A DNA stretch of 64,000 bases, taken from the NCBI GenBank assembly GCA_033060915.1, contig CM065384.1:32974501-33038500 (forward strand). Reading direction: 5' to 3'. Positions 1 to 7,619 of the stretch are shown in pieces. A program made the translations under genes and the position numbers. How positions within the stretch are numbered: position 1 is the first letter of the stretch; each line of letters begins with the position of its first letter. This DNA comes from Euryodendron excelsum (taxonomy: Eukaryota > Streptophyta > Magnoliopsida > Ericales > Pentaphylacaceae). The notes beneath the pieces were generated by a model. The model made no database searches, was not told the origin of the DNA, and saw only the letters and a program-made list of their open reading frames with translations.

Positions 1-986
1 AAATCTATCTTTTCAAATCAAAGTCCAATCTTTTCCAAAATTTCAAATTCCAATCTCCTTTTCTAATCTCAAATTAAATCCAATTTTCAATTCAATCCCT
101 TTCTTCCAATCCAATTTCTTTCTTCAAATCAATCTCTTTTCAATTGGACTCCGGTCCGAACTACGACTGACCTGATTCTCCCAAATGGATACGTAGGCAA
201 CCTTCATAGGTGCGGTCACAATATGTTTCAAACTTTCAATTCCACCCTCATGGGTGCGGTTTCCAAAATCTTTTCAAATCTCAAATTCCAATCTATTTTC
301 AAAATTTCAAAATTTCTATTTTCAAATTTCTACTTTCAATTTTCAAACTTTTCAATTTCAATTCCATTTCTTTAAATCTATTTTCAAATCAAATCAATTT
401 CTTTTCAAATCAATTTCTATTTTCCAATTCTCTCATCTTGCACTTGCATATCATGCATCATGTTAGTTTTTAAACATTGTTTTTCAAAGTGGATAGGGTT
501 AAACTATAGTTAATTAAAGACTCTCATAGGTAAATCTAGGGTAGATTGACATGTAGGTACCGAAAGGGTGGGGTAGGGTGATAGCTTAATGCGTCTTCCC
601 TACACGTAACCAACCTCCGAACCTAGATCACTGTTTTCAAAGACCAAAAAGGAGTTATTTTTCTAAAAAGGGCTAAATGTTTTCCAAAGGTTGCCAAACA
701 ACCTGTTTTCTTTAAAACCCTCTCTTGAGGAGATGTTTTTCAAAATCATTTTCCAAAACCCTAAGTGTAGTCTTCGGATTACTCTTAGTTTTTAGGTGAC
801 CTAACTCACCTTAATTAAGTTAGGTGGCGACTCCGAATCTTTTTCAAAAAGCCCTTTATTCAAACAGTTTTTCAATTAAAACCTAGTCACACTCATTCTT
901 TTAGGAGGGTGAGTTCTACCGAGAGAGTACAACATTTTTCCCTCTTGGGTGAGTATTCCTCGAGTGCGAAAAATCTGGGCGCGACA
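1..986 (+). mobile_element. Giant-LTR family, copy A: 3' part of an LTR cut by the window edge
   Basis: This is the 3' end of the same LTR as copies B and C. It has the end of the G-poor tract, the conserved ATACGTAGGCAACC block at about 190, the GGGGTAGGGTGATAGC block near 570, the decamer TGGCGACTCC at 825-834 and the terminus GGGCGCGACA at 977-986. Integrase coding sequence starts directly after it with no primer-binding site. This is therefore a nested insertion (probably a solo LTR or the 3' LTR of an insertion) in the pol gene of a related element, not that element's own 5' LTR. The expected duplication on its far side is CCGAG (987-991 here). Confidence 0.85.
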
Positions 987-1969
987 CCGAGAAACCGTGG
1001 TTTTATGACATCCAGAGGTATATTCAAACCAGGACGTTCCTCGATGCAGCAACACAACGCGATAGGAAGACCATTTGTCGTTTGGCGGGACACTATTTCA
1101 TGGCTGGAAATGAGCTTTTCAGGAGATCATGGTTCGGACCTCTAAGATGTGTCAATGCCGCCGAAGCCAAAGTTATCATGGAGGAAGTGCACGAGGGAGT
1201 TTGTGGCCCCCACATGAATGGCCACATGCTTGCAAAGAAGATTCTCCGGACAGGGTATTACTGGTCAACAATGGAGTCAGATTGCATTAGATACGTTCTT
1301 CGGTGTCACAAATGTCCGAACATGGGGATAAGATCAAAGCACCACCGTCTGAGCTCCATTCTATGTCTGCCCCATGGCCCTTTTCTATGTGGGGGATAGA
1401 TATGATTGGTCCTATCACTCCTAAAGCTTCCAACGGCCATCGCTTCATCCTGGTCGCTATTGATTATTTCACTAAATGGGTGGAAGCCGTCTCTTACATC
1501 CATGTCACCAAGAAGATCGTAGAAAGGTTCATAAAAAATTACATCATCTGCCGGTATGGGATTCCCGAGTCACTTATTACTGATAATGGTTCCAATCTGA
1601 ACAACGAATTGATATCAAAGCTATGCCAAACATTTCGCATTACTCACCGGAATTCGGTCACTTACCGGCCCCAGATGAATGGGGTAGTAGAAGCAGCCAA
1701 TAAGAATATTAAGAGAATACTCCGAAAAATGATTGACAATTACAAAGATTGGCATGAGAAACTTCCATTTGCATTGATGGCTTACCGAACTACTATGAGG
1801 GTCTCCACCGGAAGTACTCCTTTTGAGCTAGTTTACGGCACCAAGGCAGTCATCCCTATTGAGATTGAGATTCCTTCTTTACGGATCTTAACAGAAACCA
1901 AGTTAGACGAAGCAGAATGGATTAAAGACCCATATGCCCAACTCTGTTTGCTGGATGAGAAGCGGTTAG
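987..1969 (+). pseudogene. Ty3/gypsy (Tat-type) pol remnant: integrase zinc finger and catalytic core
   Basis: Integrase joins retroelement cDNA to the host chromosome. The piece opens with the pre-integrase region (KPWFYDIQRYI...). It then shows an HHCC zinc finger: EVHEGVCGPH..., then RCHKC near 1300. One base is lost just after that CxxC, which shifts the frame. The catalytic core reads on from about 1315 with GIDMIGP near 1393-1411, ITDNGSN (Asp at 1582-1584) and VVEAANKN (Glu at 1690-1692). This gives the D-35-E spacing of an active core, and WVEA, RPQMNG and DWHEKLPFAL are typical of the Tat lineage. The fragment stops at DEKRLV where solo LTR B is inserted, and it resumes at 7348. The upstream RT/RNase H part lies beyond LTR A, outside the window. 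Confidence 0.88.
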
Positions 1970-2169
1970 TGTAAGCACCCCATTTTTGACCGCTCGGCAG
2001 TCTACACTCCGTCCAAACTTGTTTTCAAGTCATTGTGGGCATATTCCTATCGAAACCAATTCTTTAGGTCCAAATTCCGACTTTCCATCGCTTCGCGGGC
2101 CTGTCAGGCCCAAGTAGAGGCAAAATGACCAAAATGCCCTTAGGGGCATTGTTCTTTCTTATTCCAATT

Positions 2170-2640
2170 CCAATCCCTCTCTCGAGACAGTTTATTCCTC
2201 GAGACGGTCCGAGTAGCAAAACTACTCACAAAACCGTTAGAGTGGCGGAAACACTCACAATCCAGGCACGTCTCCTCGGAGACGGTAAGACCCCTTTCCA
2301 ATCCCACTCTAGAGACAGTTTATTCCTCGAGACGGTTCGAGTAGCAAAACTACTCACAAAACTGTTAGAGTGGCGGAAACACTCACAATCCAGGCACGTC
2401 TCCTCGGAGACGGTAAGACCCCTTTCCAATCCCTCTCTCGAGACAGTTTATTCCTCGAGACGGTTCCAATCCAGGCACGTCTCTGCGGAGACGGTAAGAC
2501 CCCTTTCCAATCCCTCTCTCGAGATAGTTTATTCCTCAAGATGGTTCCAATCCAGACACGTCTCTTCGGAGACGGTAAGACCCCTTTCCAATCCCACTCT
2601 CAAGACAGTTTATTCCTTGAGACGGTTCGAGTAGCGAAAC
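2170..2640 (+). repeat. U3 tandem repeats with covarying hairpins (LTR B)
   Basis: Degenerate units of about 85-125 bp each carry two hairpins. One is TCTCGAG...CTCGAGA (for example 2180-2186 with 2198-2204, 11-base loop). The other is CGTCTC-loop4-GAGACG (2269-2284, 2397-2412, 2478-2493, 2559-2574), the last closing a TTCG loop. Each second hairpin is followed by GTAAG. Equivalent arrays are at about 12055-12400 (C), 19740-20100 (D), 18780-19200 (H, minus), and reduced versions at 25380-25500 (E), 43190-43400 (F, minus) and 55780-55950 (G, minus). In D the stem is CGTCTT/AAGACG, a paired change. Confidence 0.85.
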
Positions 2641-2883
2641 TACTCACAAAACCATTAGAGTAGCGGAAATACTCACAAAATCGTTAGAGTAACGGAAATA
2701 CTCACAAATCATTAACCCCGTCCGAGTAGCGAAAATACTCACAAATCATCAACCCCGTCCGAGTAGCGGAAATACTCACAAAATCTTTAGAGTTACGGAA
2801 ATACTCACAAATAGGTCAATATAGGGAATTGGCAACAAATCCCTGTGTCATGATGACCGCCGTTAGAGTGGCGGAAACACTCA
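2206..2883 (+). repeat. U3 GAGTR...YACTC hairpin array (LTR B)
   Basis: At least ten copies of a short hairpin occur. Examples are GAGTG-GCGGAAA-CACTC at 2240-2256, GAGTA-GCGGAAA-TACTC at 2658-2674 and GAGTAG-CAAAA-CTACTC at 2211-2227. The fifth base pair changes as a pair (G-C or A-T). Many copies are preceded by CGTTA or CGTCA, which can pair instead with the downstream TAACG or TGACG. The densest part is 2640-2815, with units of about 35-45 bp. Equivalent arrays lie at about 12100-12530 (C), 20330-20440 (D), 25735-25870 (E), 18420-18600 (H), 42910-43060 (F) and 55460-55620 (G). Confidence 0.85.
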
Positions 2884-2956
2884 AAACCCAGGTCAACACC
2901 AGTGTCTGTTATCCCACTTCGGTGAAAAATGACCAAACTACCCTTTGGACCTTTTC

Positions 2957-3460
2957 CGGTCAAGATGACCATTTTGCCCCTAAGCATCTGAATGCCCCGG
3001 GAACCACACCAGCTCTGGGTATCAAACCGGTAATCTCCTGAGACTACTTTTTATAGTATTCTCAATCTTCCTTTACCTTTTCGGATCATTCCGAGTTAGT
3101 TCTGGCCAACCCGGTACAAAATGACCGTTTTGCCCCTAGAGGGCCGGTCTCTTTCCTCGACCACACCGGCTCTGGGTATCAAACCGGTAAAGTCCCGAGA
3201 ATACTTTTTATAGTGTTCTCAACCTTCCTTTACCTTTCCGGACCATTCCGAGTCAGTTCCGACAAACTCGGTACAAAATGACCGTTTTGCCCCTGGTGGG
3301 CTGGTCTCCTTTTCCGACCACGCCGGCTCTGGGAATCAAACCGGAAACCTCTGGGAACATTCTAAATAATGTTTCTAGATCCCAAGTCTTTTTCCGGGAC
3401 AATCCGAGTTCGCCCCGGCAGCTTCCTAGTCCGATTGACCGTTTTGCCCCTAAAGGCCCG
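2957..3460 (+). repeat. U3 tandem repeats of about 160 bp (LTR B)
   Basis: Three and a half units start at the shared phrase AAATGACCRTTTTGCCCCT (about 2963, 3119, 3277 and 3436). Each unit holds ACCGGCTCTGGGTATCAAAC followed by CGGT, which can pair ACCGG with CCGGT, then a TTTTTATAGT phrase and a GATCATTCCGAGT phrase. The same set occurs in C (12610-13110), D (20510-21020), E (26070-26420) and, on minus, in H, F and G. Function unknown. Confidence 0.8.
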
Positions 3461-3691
3461 GTCAACCTTTCCGACCCACCTTATCTTCATTTTTCAAGTC
3501 AAATACCTCCAGGACACTATTTTAAGTGTTCCTGTTCCTTTCCGGCCTTCCGGGTCATTCCCGGCTCCTCTAAATCATTCCCGGACTTTTCGAAGTCACT
3601 TTTAGTGAAGCCAGGCTAAAAGTTGCATGGTAGTCACTAGTACAGGCGCCCAAATCTAGTCAAAGATACGTTGCTTGCCGACCTTAAACCT

Positions 3692-3805
3692 TTCCTAATT
3701 GGCTGGGGCCACTAGTAGTGGCGCCAAGCCAGAGAATGGCCTGGCGCCACTCCTAGTGGCGCTAGTGTAAAGTTTGCCCTGGCGCAACTACAACAGGCGC
3801 TAGGT
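3692..3805 (+). repeat. GGCGCC palindromes just upstream of the TATA box (LTR B)
   Basis: Several inverted repeats are built on TGGCGCCACT and AGTGGCGCCA. For example 3741-3751 pairs with 3755-3765 over a 3-base turn. Relatives are at 13360-13465 (C), 21260-21355 (D), 26650-26745 (E) and, on minus, near 17440-17540 (H), 42095-42140 (F) and 54655-54720 (G). The same motif recurs in the internal region just before the 3' LTR (11598-11660 and 43757-43812), so it flanks the U3 on both sides in a full element. Confidence 0.8.
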
Positions 3806-3817
3806 TTGTCCAACTTC

Positions 3818-3825
3818 TATAAATA
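3818..3825 (+). promoter_or_regulatory. TATA box of LTR B
   Basis: TATAAATA within CTATAAATACAGAGCCTC is conserved in all seven LTRs that cover the region. It lies 1848 bp from the LTR start. U3 is therefore about 1.85 kb, and R plus U5 fill the remaining 3.5 kb. Confidence 0.8.
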
Positions 3826-3907
3826 CAGAGCCTCATTCAACGTGAAAAGGGTCTGCAAACTTAACCTAAAAATTCTATATTTCGATATACAGAGCTCGAG
3901 CACCTCC

Positions 3908-3962
3908 AAAACCCTAGCCTCCTTAGGTTTTCCCAAACCCTAGCCACCATACACAAACCCTA
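3908..3962 (+). promoter_or_regulatory. Telobox cluster downstream of the TATA box (LTR B)
   Basis: Three AAACCCTA motifs (3909-3916, 3935-3942, 3955-3962) lie 85-140 bp after the TATA box, inside the presumed transcribed region. AAACCCTA is the plant telobox, known from promoters and leaders of highly expressed plant genes. Similar clusters follow the TATA box in C, D and E. A regulatory role here is inference. Confidence 0.6.
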
Positions 3963-4130
3963 GCCTCCTATACACTCATACACACCCCCATACACTCATA
4001 CACTAGCCTTTAACCATCCTTTGAAGACTTGAAGAGCTGCCATCCAAAGCTTGAAGACAACTCTTGAAGGCTGAAGGTGAAGATCAAGACAATACCGAAG
4101 ACAGTGCGGCGTGCAAAATAAAGAAAACAT

Positions 4131-4140
4131 ACGGTAGGCT
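4131..4140 (+). promoter_or_regulatory. Conserved splice-donor-like site in R (LTR B)
   Basis: CGGTAGGC (GT at 4134-4135) follows an A/G-rich stretch and precedes a pyrimidine-rich run. Counterparts are CGGTAAGC at 13799, AGGTAGAC at 21698 and AGGTAAGC at 27090, and on minus about 17080 (H), 41745 (F) and 54300 (G). It is kept in all seven copies and may start a leader intron. No acceptor has been identified. Confidence 0.45.
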
Positions 4141-4223
4141 TTCTCTTTAATTTTCTATACTTCCCCCTCTCTCTTCTCTCTCCAACCCACTTGGGTTTTC
4201 TCTATTTTAATCCCCCATCTCTT

Positions 4224-4240
4224 CCCCCCCCCCCCCCCCC
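4224..4240 (+). repeat. C17 homopolymer run (LTR B)
   Basis: There are seventeen consecutive C residues in the transcribed part of the LTR. The same site carries G29 on the plus strand in minus copy F (41633-41661) but only six or seven bases in C and G. Confidence 0.9.
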
Positions 4241-4429
4241 TTCTTTGCATGCTTGAAACAAGGGGACTCCCCGTTCATGTGTAGGATTGGGCTATTGGAG
4301 AGTCACCGTGTTGGGGGCTTTCTTCTAGCCTAACCAAAGACCACGTGGGTCCGGCCCCCTTGATTATGTGGTGAAGCCTTAAACTTGTATGTTCACGACC
4401 CCAAATTGCATTGTGCATATCATAATCTT

Positions 4430-6500
4430 GCATCTTCCAAAAACCGTTTTCAAAGTTGTTTTTCAAAACGTTCTCAAACTTGTTTTCAAAATTGCATCAA
4501 AATCTCTTTCTCAAAAACTTGTTTTCAAAACCACAATCCTAGGGTGATTCTAGCCTTTCCATGGCTAGGGTTGCTTTAGGAAAGTGTTACATTAAAAGTG
4601 ACCTTTTTGGTCTATATTTTCAAATCTTATTGTTTTCCAAAACCACTTTTTAAAAGTGGTTCTAGCCCTCTTATGGTTAGAATCGCTTTAGGAAAGTGAG
4701 ACGTTTTCATGCTTTCCAAAAAACTCTCTCTTCAAAAATCCCTTCCTAAAAATCTCTTTTTCAACATACTTTCCTAAAACTCTCCTCTCCAAAATTGTTT
4801 TCAAAAACTCCCCTCCAAAATCTATTTTTCAAAACCTCCTTTTCCAACTCCTTTCCAAAACTCTCTCTCCTAAAAATTTACTTTCCAAAAACGCTTCCTA
4901 AAAATCTTTTCATAAACTCTTTTTTCCAAAATCCCCCTTCTAGAAATTCCCCTCTAGGATTTTCCTTTTAAAATCTACGTTTCTAAAAATGCACTTTCCA
5001 AAAACTCTTTCCTTAGAGCCCAGGTTAAGCCCTAGAACCCACAATTAGGAAACCCTAAATTTTCTGCCCAAAAACATGGTTTTCAAACTTTGCCCTAAAC
5101 CTAGGTTTCCAAAACTTCTCGTTTTCTACATCAAAACTATACATGTTTCCAAAACCTATTTTCTACGTCAAAACTATAATTTTTCAAAACTAGGGTTTCT
5201 AGAATCTCCTTTTCCAAATCCTTGCCAAATCTTATCTTCCCTTTAGGAAACCAACTCAAATCTCCCCATTTAGAAAACTAGATCCTGTCCTCCGTTTTTG
5301 AAAACAAAATCAAATCTTTTCTTTTAGAAACCAAATCCAATCCCTTCCAAATCCAAATCTTTTCTAATTCAAATCCTTCCTAAACTTCCACTTTCTTAAA
5401 CCCTAAGTTTCCAAAAACTTGAACATAAAAATCTTTCCTAATTCAACCCTTTCCTAATTCAACCCCCTTTCCAAATATTAACTTTCTAAATTTAAGCTTT
5501 TAAACCTTTCCTAAATTCAAACCTTTCTTAATTTCAAGATTTTCTAAACCTCTAAAACTTTCTAAAATCTTAAATCTTTCTAAACTTTAAAACTTTCTAA
5601 ATCTTAAACTTTCTAAATTTCAAATCTTTCTAAATTCTAAACTTTCCAAAACTTCGAATTCTTTCTAAATCTAAAACTTTTCTAAACTCAAAACTTTCTT
5701 AATTTAAGACTTTCTTAATTTAAGACTTTCTTAAGTCGAAACTTTCTTAATTCAAACATTTCCTAAAAAGAAAACTCTCCTTTTTTTTCAAAACTTTTCC
5801 CAAAGCGAAACTTTCTCATTTTCAAAACTTCCTTGTTTTCAAAACTTTCCAAATTCAAAACTTCCCTTCTTCAAAACATTACAAAATTCAAAACTTTCTT
5901 AACTTGAAACTTTCCAAATTCTAAGCCTTTCTTAAACTAAACTTTTCCTAATTCAAAACATTTCTAAATTCAAAACTTTTTGATTTTCAAAACTTTCCTA
6001 ATTTGGAAACTTTCCTAATCTTAAAACCTTTCCTTTTTTGAAAACTTTCTAAACTCGAAACTTTCCAATTTTCAAAACTTCCCTATTTCAAAAATTTCCT
6101 AATTTGAAAACTTTCCTAATTCGAAACTTTCTTAATTCAAAACTTTCCTAAAGTTGAAACATTCCAAACTCAAAGCTTTCCTAAGTTGAAACTTTCCTAA
6201 TTCTAAAACTTTCCTAAATCAAGCCTTTCCTAATTCAAACCTTTCCTAAATCCAATCCTTTCCTAAATCTTCCAAGTCCAACATTCGAGTCAAATCTTTC
6301 TAAATCTTTCCTAAGTCTAGGTTTCCTAAACCTTCTCTTTTTCAAAACAAGTCTAAATCTATCTTTTCAAATCAAAGTCCAATCTTTTCTAAAATTTCAA
6401 TTTCCAATCTCCTTTTTTAATCTTAAATCAAATCCAATTTTCAATTCAATCTCTTTCTTCTAATCCAATTTCTCTCTTCAAATCAATCTCTTTTCAATCG
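4430..6500 (+). repeat. G-poor low-complexity tract of about 16-bp degenerate repeats (LTR B)
   Basis: Roughly 2 kb of phrases such as AAACTTTCTTAATT recur every 15-17 bp (clearest at 5560-5760). The plus strand is strongly depleted in G. Short open frames in it are artefacts of the repeats. Equivalent tracts are 14100-16130 (C), 21990-23870 (D), 27390-29020 (E), about 39300-41440 (F, minus) and about 51900-54010 (G, minus); A retains its end (1-140). Confidence 0.85.
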
Positions 6501-7181
6501 GACTCCTGTCCGAACTATGACTGACCTGATTCCCCCAAAGGGATACGTAGGCAACCTTCATAGGTGCGGTCACAACACTTTTCAAACTTTCAATTCCACC
6601 CTCATGGGTGCGGTCTCCATATTTTCAAATCCCAAATTCCAATCTACTTTCAAAATTCTAATTTCAAAATTTCTATTTTCAAATTTCTACTTTCAATTTT
6701 CAAACTTTCCAATTTCAATTCCATCTCTTCAAATCTATTTTCAAATCAAATCAATCTCTTTCCAAATCTATTTTTCAATTCTTTTCTATTGCACTTGCAC
6801 ATCATGCATCATGTTAGTTTCTTTTCAAACATTCTTTTTCAAAGTGGATAGGATTGATCATTAGTTAGTTAAAGACTCTCATAGGTGAATTTAGGGTAGA
6901 TTGACATGTAGGTACCGAAAGGGCGGGGTAGGGTGATAGCTTAGTGCGTCTTCCTTACACGTAACCAACCTCCGAACCTAGATCACTGATTTCAAAGACC
7001 AAAAAGGAGTTATTTTTCTAAAAAGGGCTAAATGTTTTCCAAAGGTTGTCAAACAACCTGTTTTTCTTAAAAACCCTCTCTTAAGGAGATATTTTCAAAA
7101 ATCATTTTCCAAAAACCCTAAGTGTAGTCTTCAGATTACTCTTAGTTTTTAGGTGACCTAACTCACCTTAATCAAGTCAGG

Positions 7182-7191
7182 TGGCGACTCC
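7182..7191 (+). other. PBS-like decamer inside LTR B
   Basis: TGGCGACTCC equals the first ten bases of the family's primer-binding site (51366-51384, minus). It occurs in every copy: 825-834 (A), 16787-16796 (C), 24454-24463 (D), 29659-29668 (E), 38931-38940 (F, minus) and 51538-51547 (G, minus). It lies about 150 bp inside the LTR 3' end. A possible stem (CCTAAC / GTTAGG) immediately precedes it. Confidence 0.8.
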
Positions 7192-7347
7192 AAACTTTTT
7201 CAAAAGCCCTTTATTCAAACCCAATTTTCAATTCAAACCTAGTCGCACTCATTCTTTTAGGAGTGTGAGTTCTAACAAGAGAGTACAACATTTTTCCCGC
7301 TCGGGTGAGTATTTCTCGGGCGCGAAAAATCTGGGCGCGACAGTGAG

Positions 7348-7618
7348 CTGCAGTTTATCACGCTTAATGTTATAAAAGGCGAATGGCCAGAGCATTTGAC
7401 AAAAAGGTACTACCTCGATCATTCCAGCCGGGAGATTTGGTGCTCAAGAAGGTATTCCCTCATCAGGAGACAGCACAGGGAAAGTTTGCTCCAAACTACG
7501 AAGGGCCATTCGTGGTAAAGAAAGTCTTGTTTGGAGGAGCTCTCGTTTTGGAGGAAATGGATGACCAAGAATTTCCTAGCCCATTGAATTCAGATGCTGT
7601 CAAACAGTACTACATATG
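7348..7618 (+). pseudogene. Tat-type pol remnant: integrase C-terminal domain
   Basis: This is the continuation of the integrase interrupted by LTR B. After a one-base frame change and a TAA at about 7362, where relatives have Gln, the frame reads CYKRRMARAFDKKVLPRSF and on to GDLVLKKVFP..., NYEGPFVV and LNSDAVKQYY, and stops at 7617-7619. The GPF-type C-terminal motif (YEGPFVVKKV) is typical of Ty3/gypsy integrases. The element's 3' non-coding region follows. Confidence 0.85.
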
Positions 7619-7619
7619 A

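Larger units (their letters stand above)
1970..7342 (+). mobile_element. Giant-LTR family, copy B: solo LTR, 5373 bp, inserted in integrase
   Basis: It starts TGTAAGCACCCC and ends GGGCGCGACA. It is flanked by GTTAG (1965-1969) and GTGAG (7343-7347), a 5-bp target duplication with one mismatch. Integrase coding sequence continues on both sides, and no internal domain or second LTR is present. It therefore arose by LTR-LTR recombination. Order inside: hairpin repeats (2170-2640), GAGTR-YACTC hairpins (2206-2883), about 160-bp tandem repeats (2957-3460), GGCGCC palindromes (3692-3805), TATA box (3818), teloboxes (3908-3962), C17 run (4224), G-poor repeat tract (about 4430-6500) and conserved 3' block (6500-7342). 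The LTR is unusually long even for plant Ty3/gypsy elements. Confidence 0.93.

Noticed and set aside
1..986. LTR A as the 5' LTR of the element carrying the integrase
   Set aside because: No primer-binding site follows; mid-pol coding sequence begins right at the LTR end.
2125..2663. Open frames of 97-169 codons at the LTR start
   Set aside because: They are periodic translations of the U3 hairpin repeats, and equivalent frames are broken or shifted in C, D and H.
3908..3990. Telomere-like repeats
   Set aside because: AAACCCTAG occurs as spaced, imperfect teloboxes, not as a tandem TTTAGGG array; no interstitial telomere.
4430..6500. Small Phe/Lys/Asn-rich open frames in the G-poor tracts
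   Set aside because: Low-complexity translation with no conserved frame between LTR copies.
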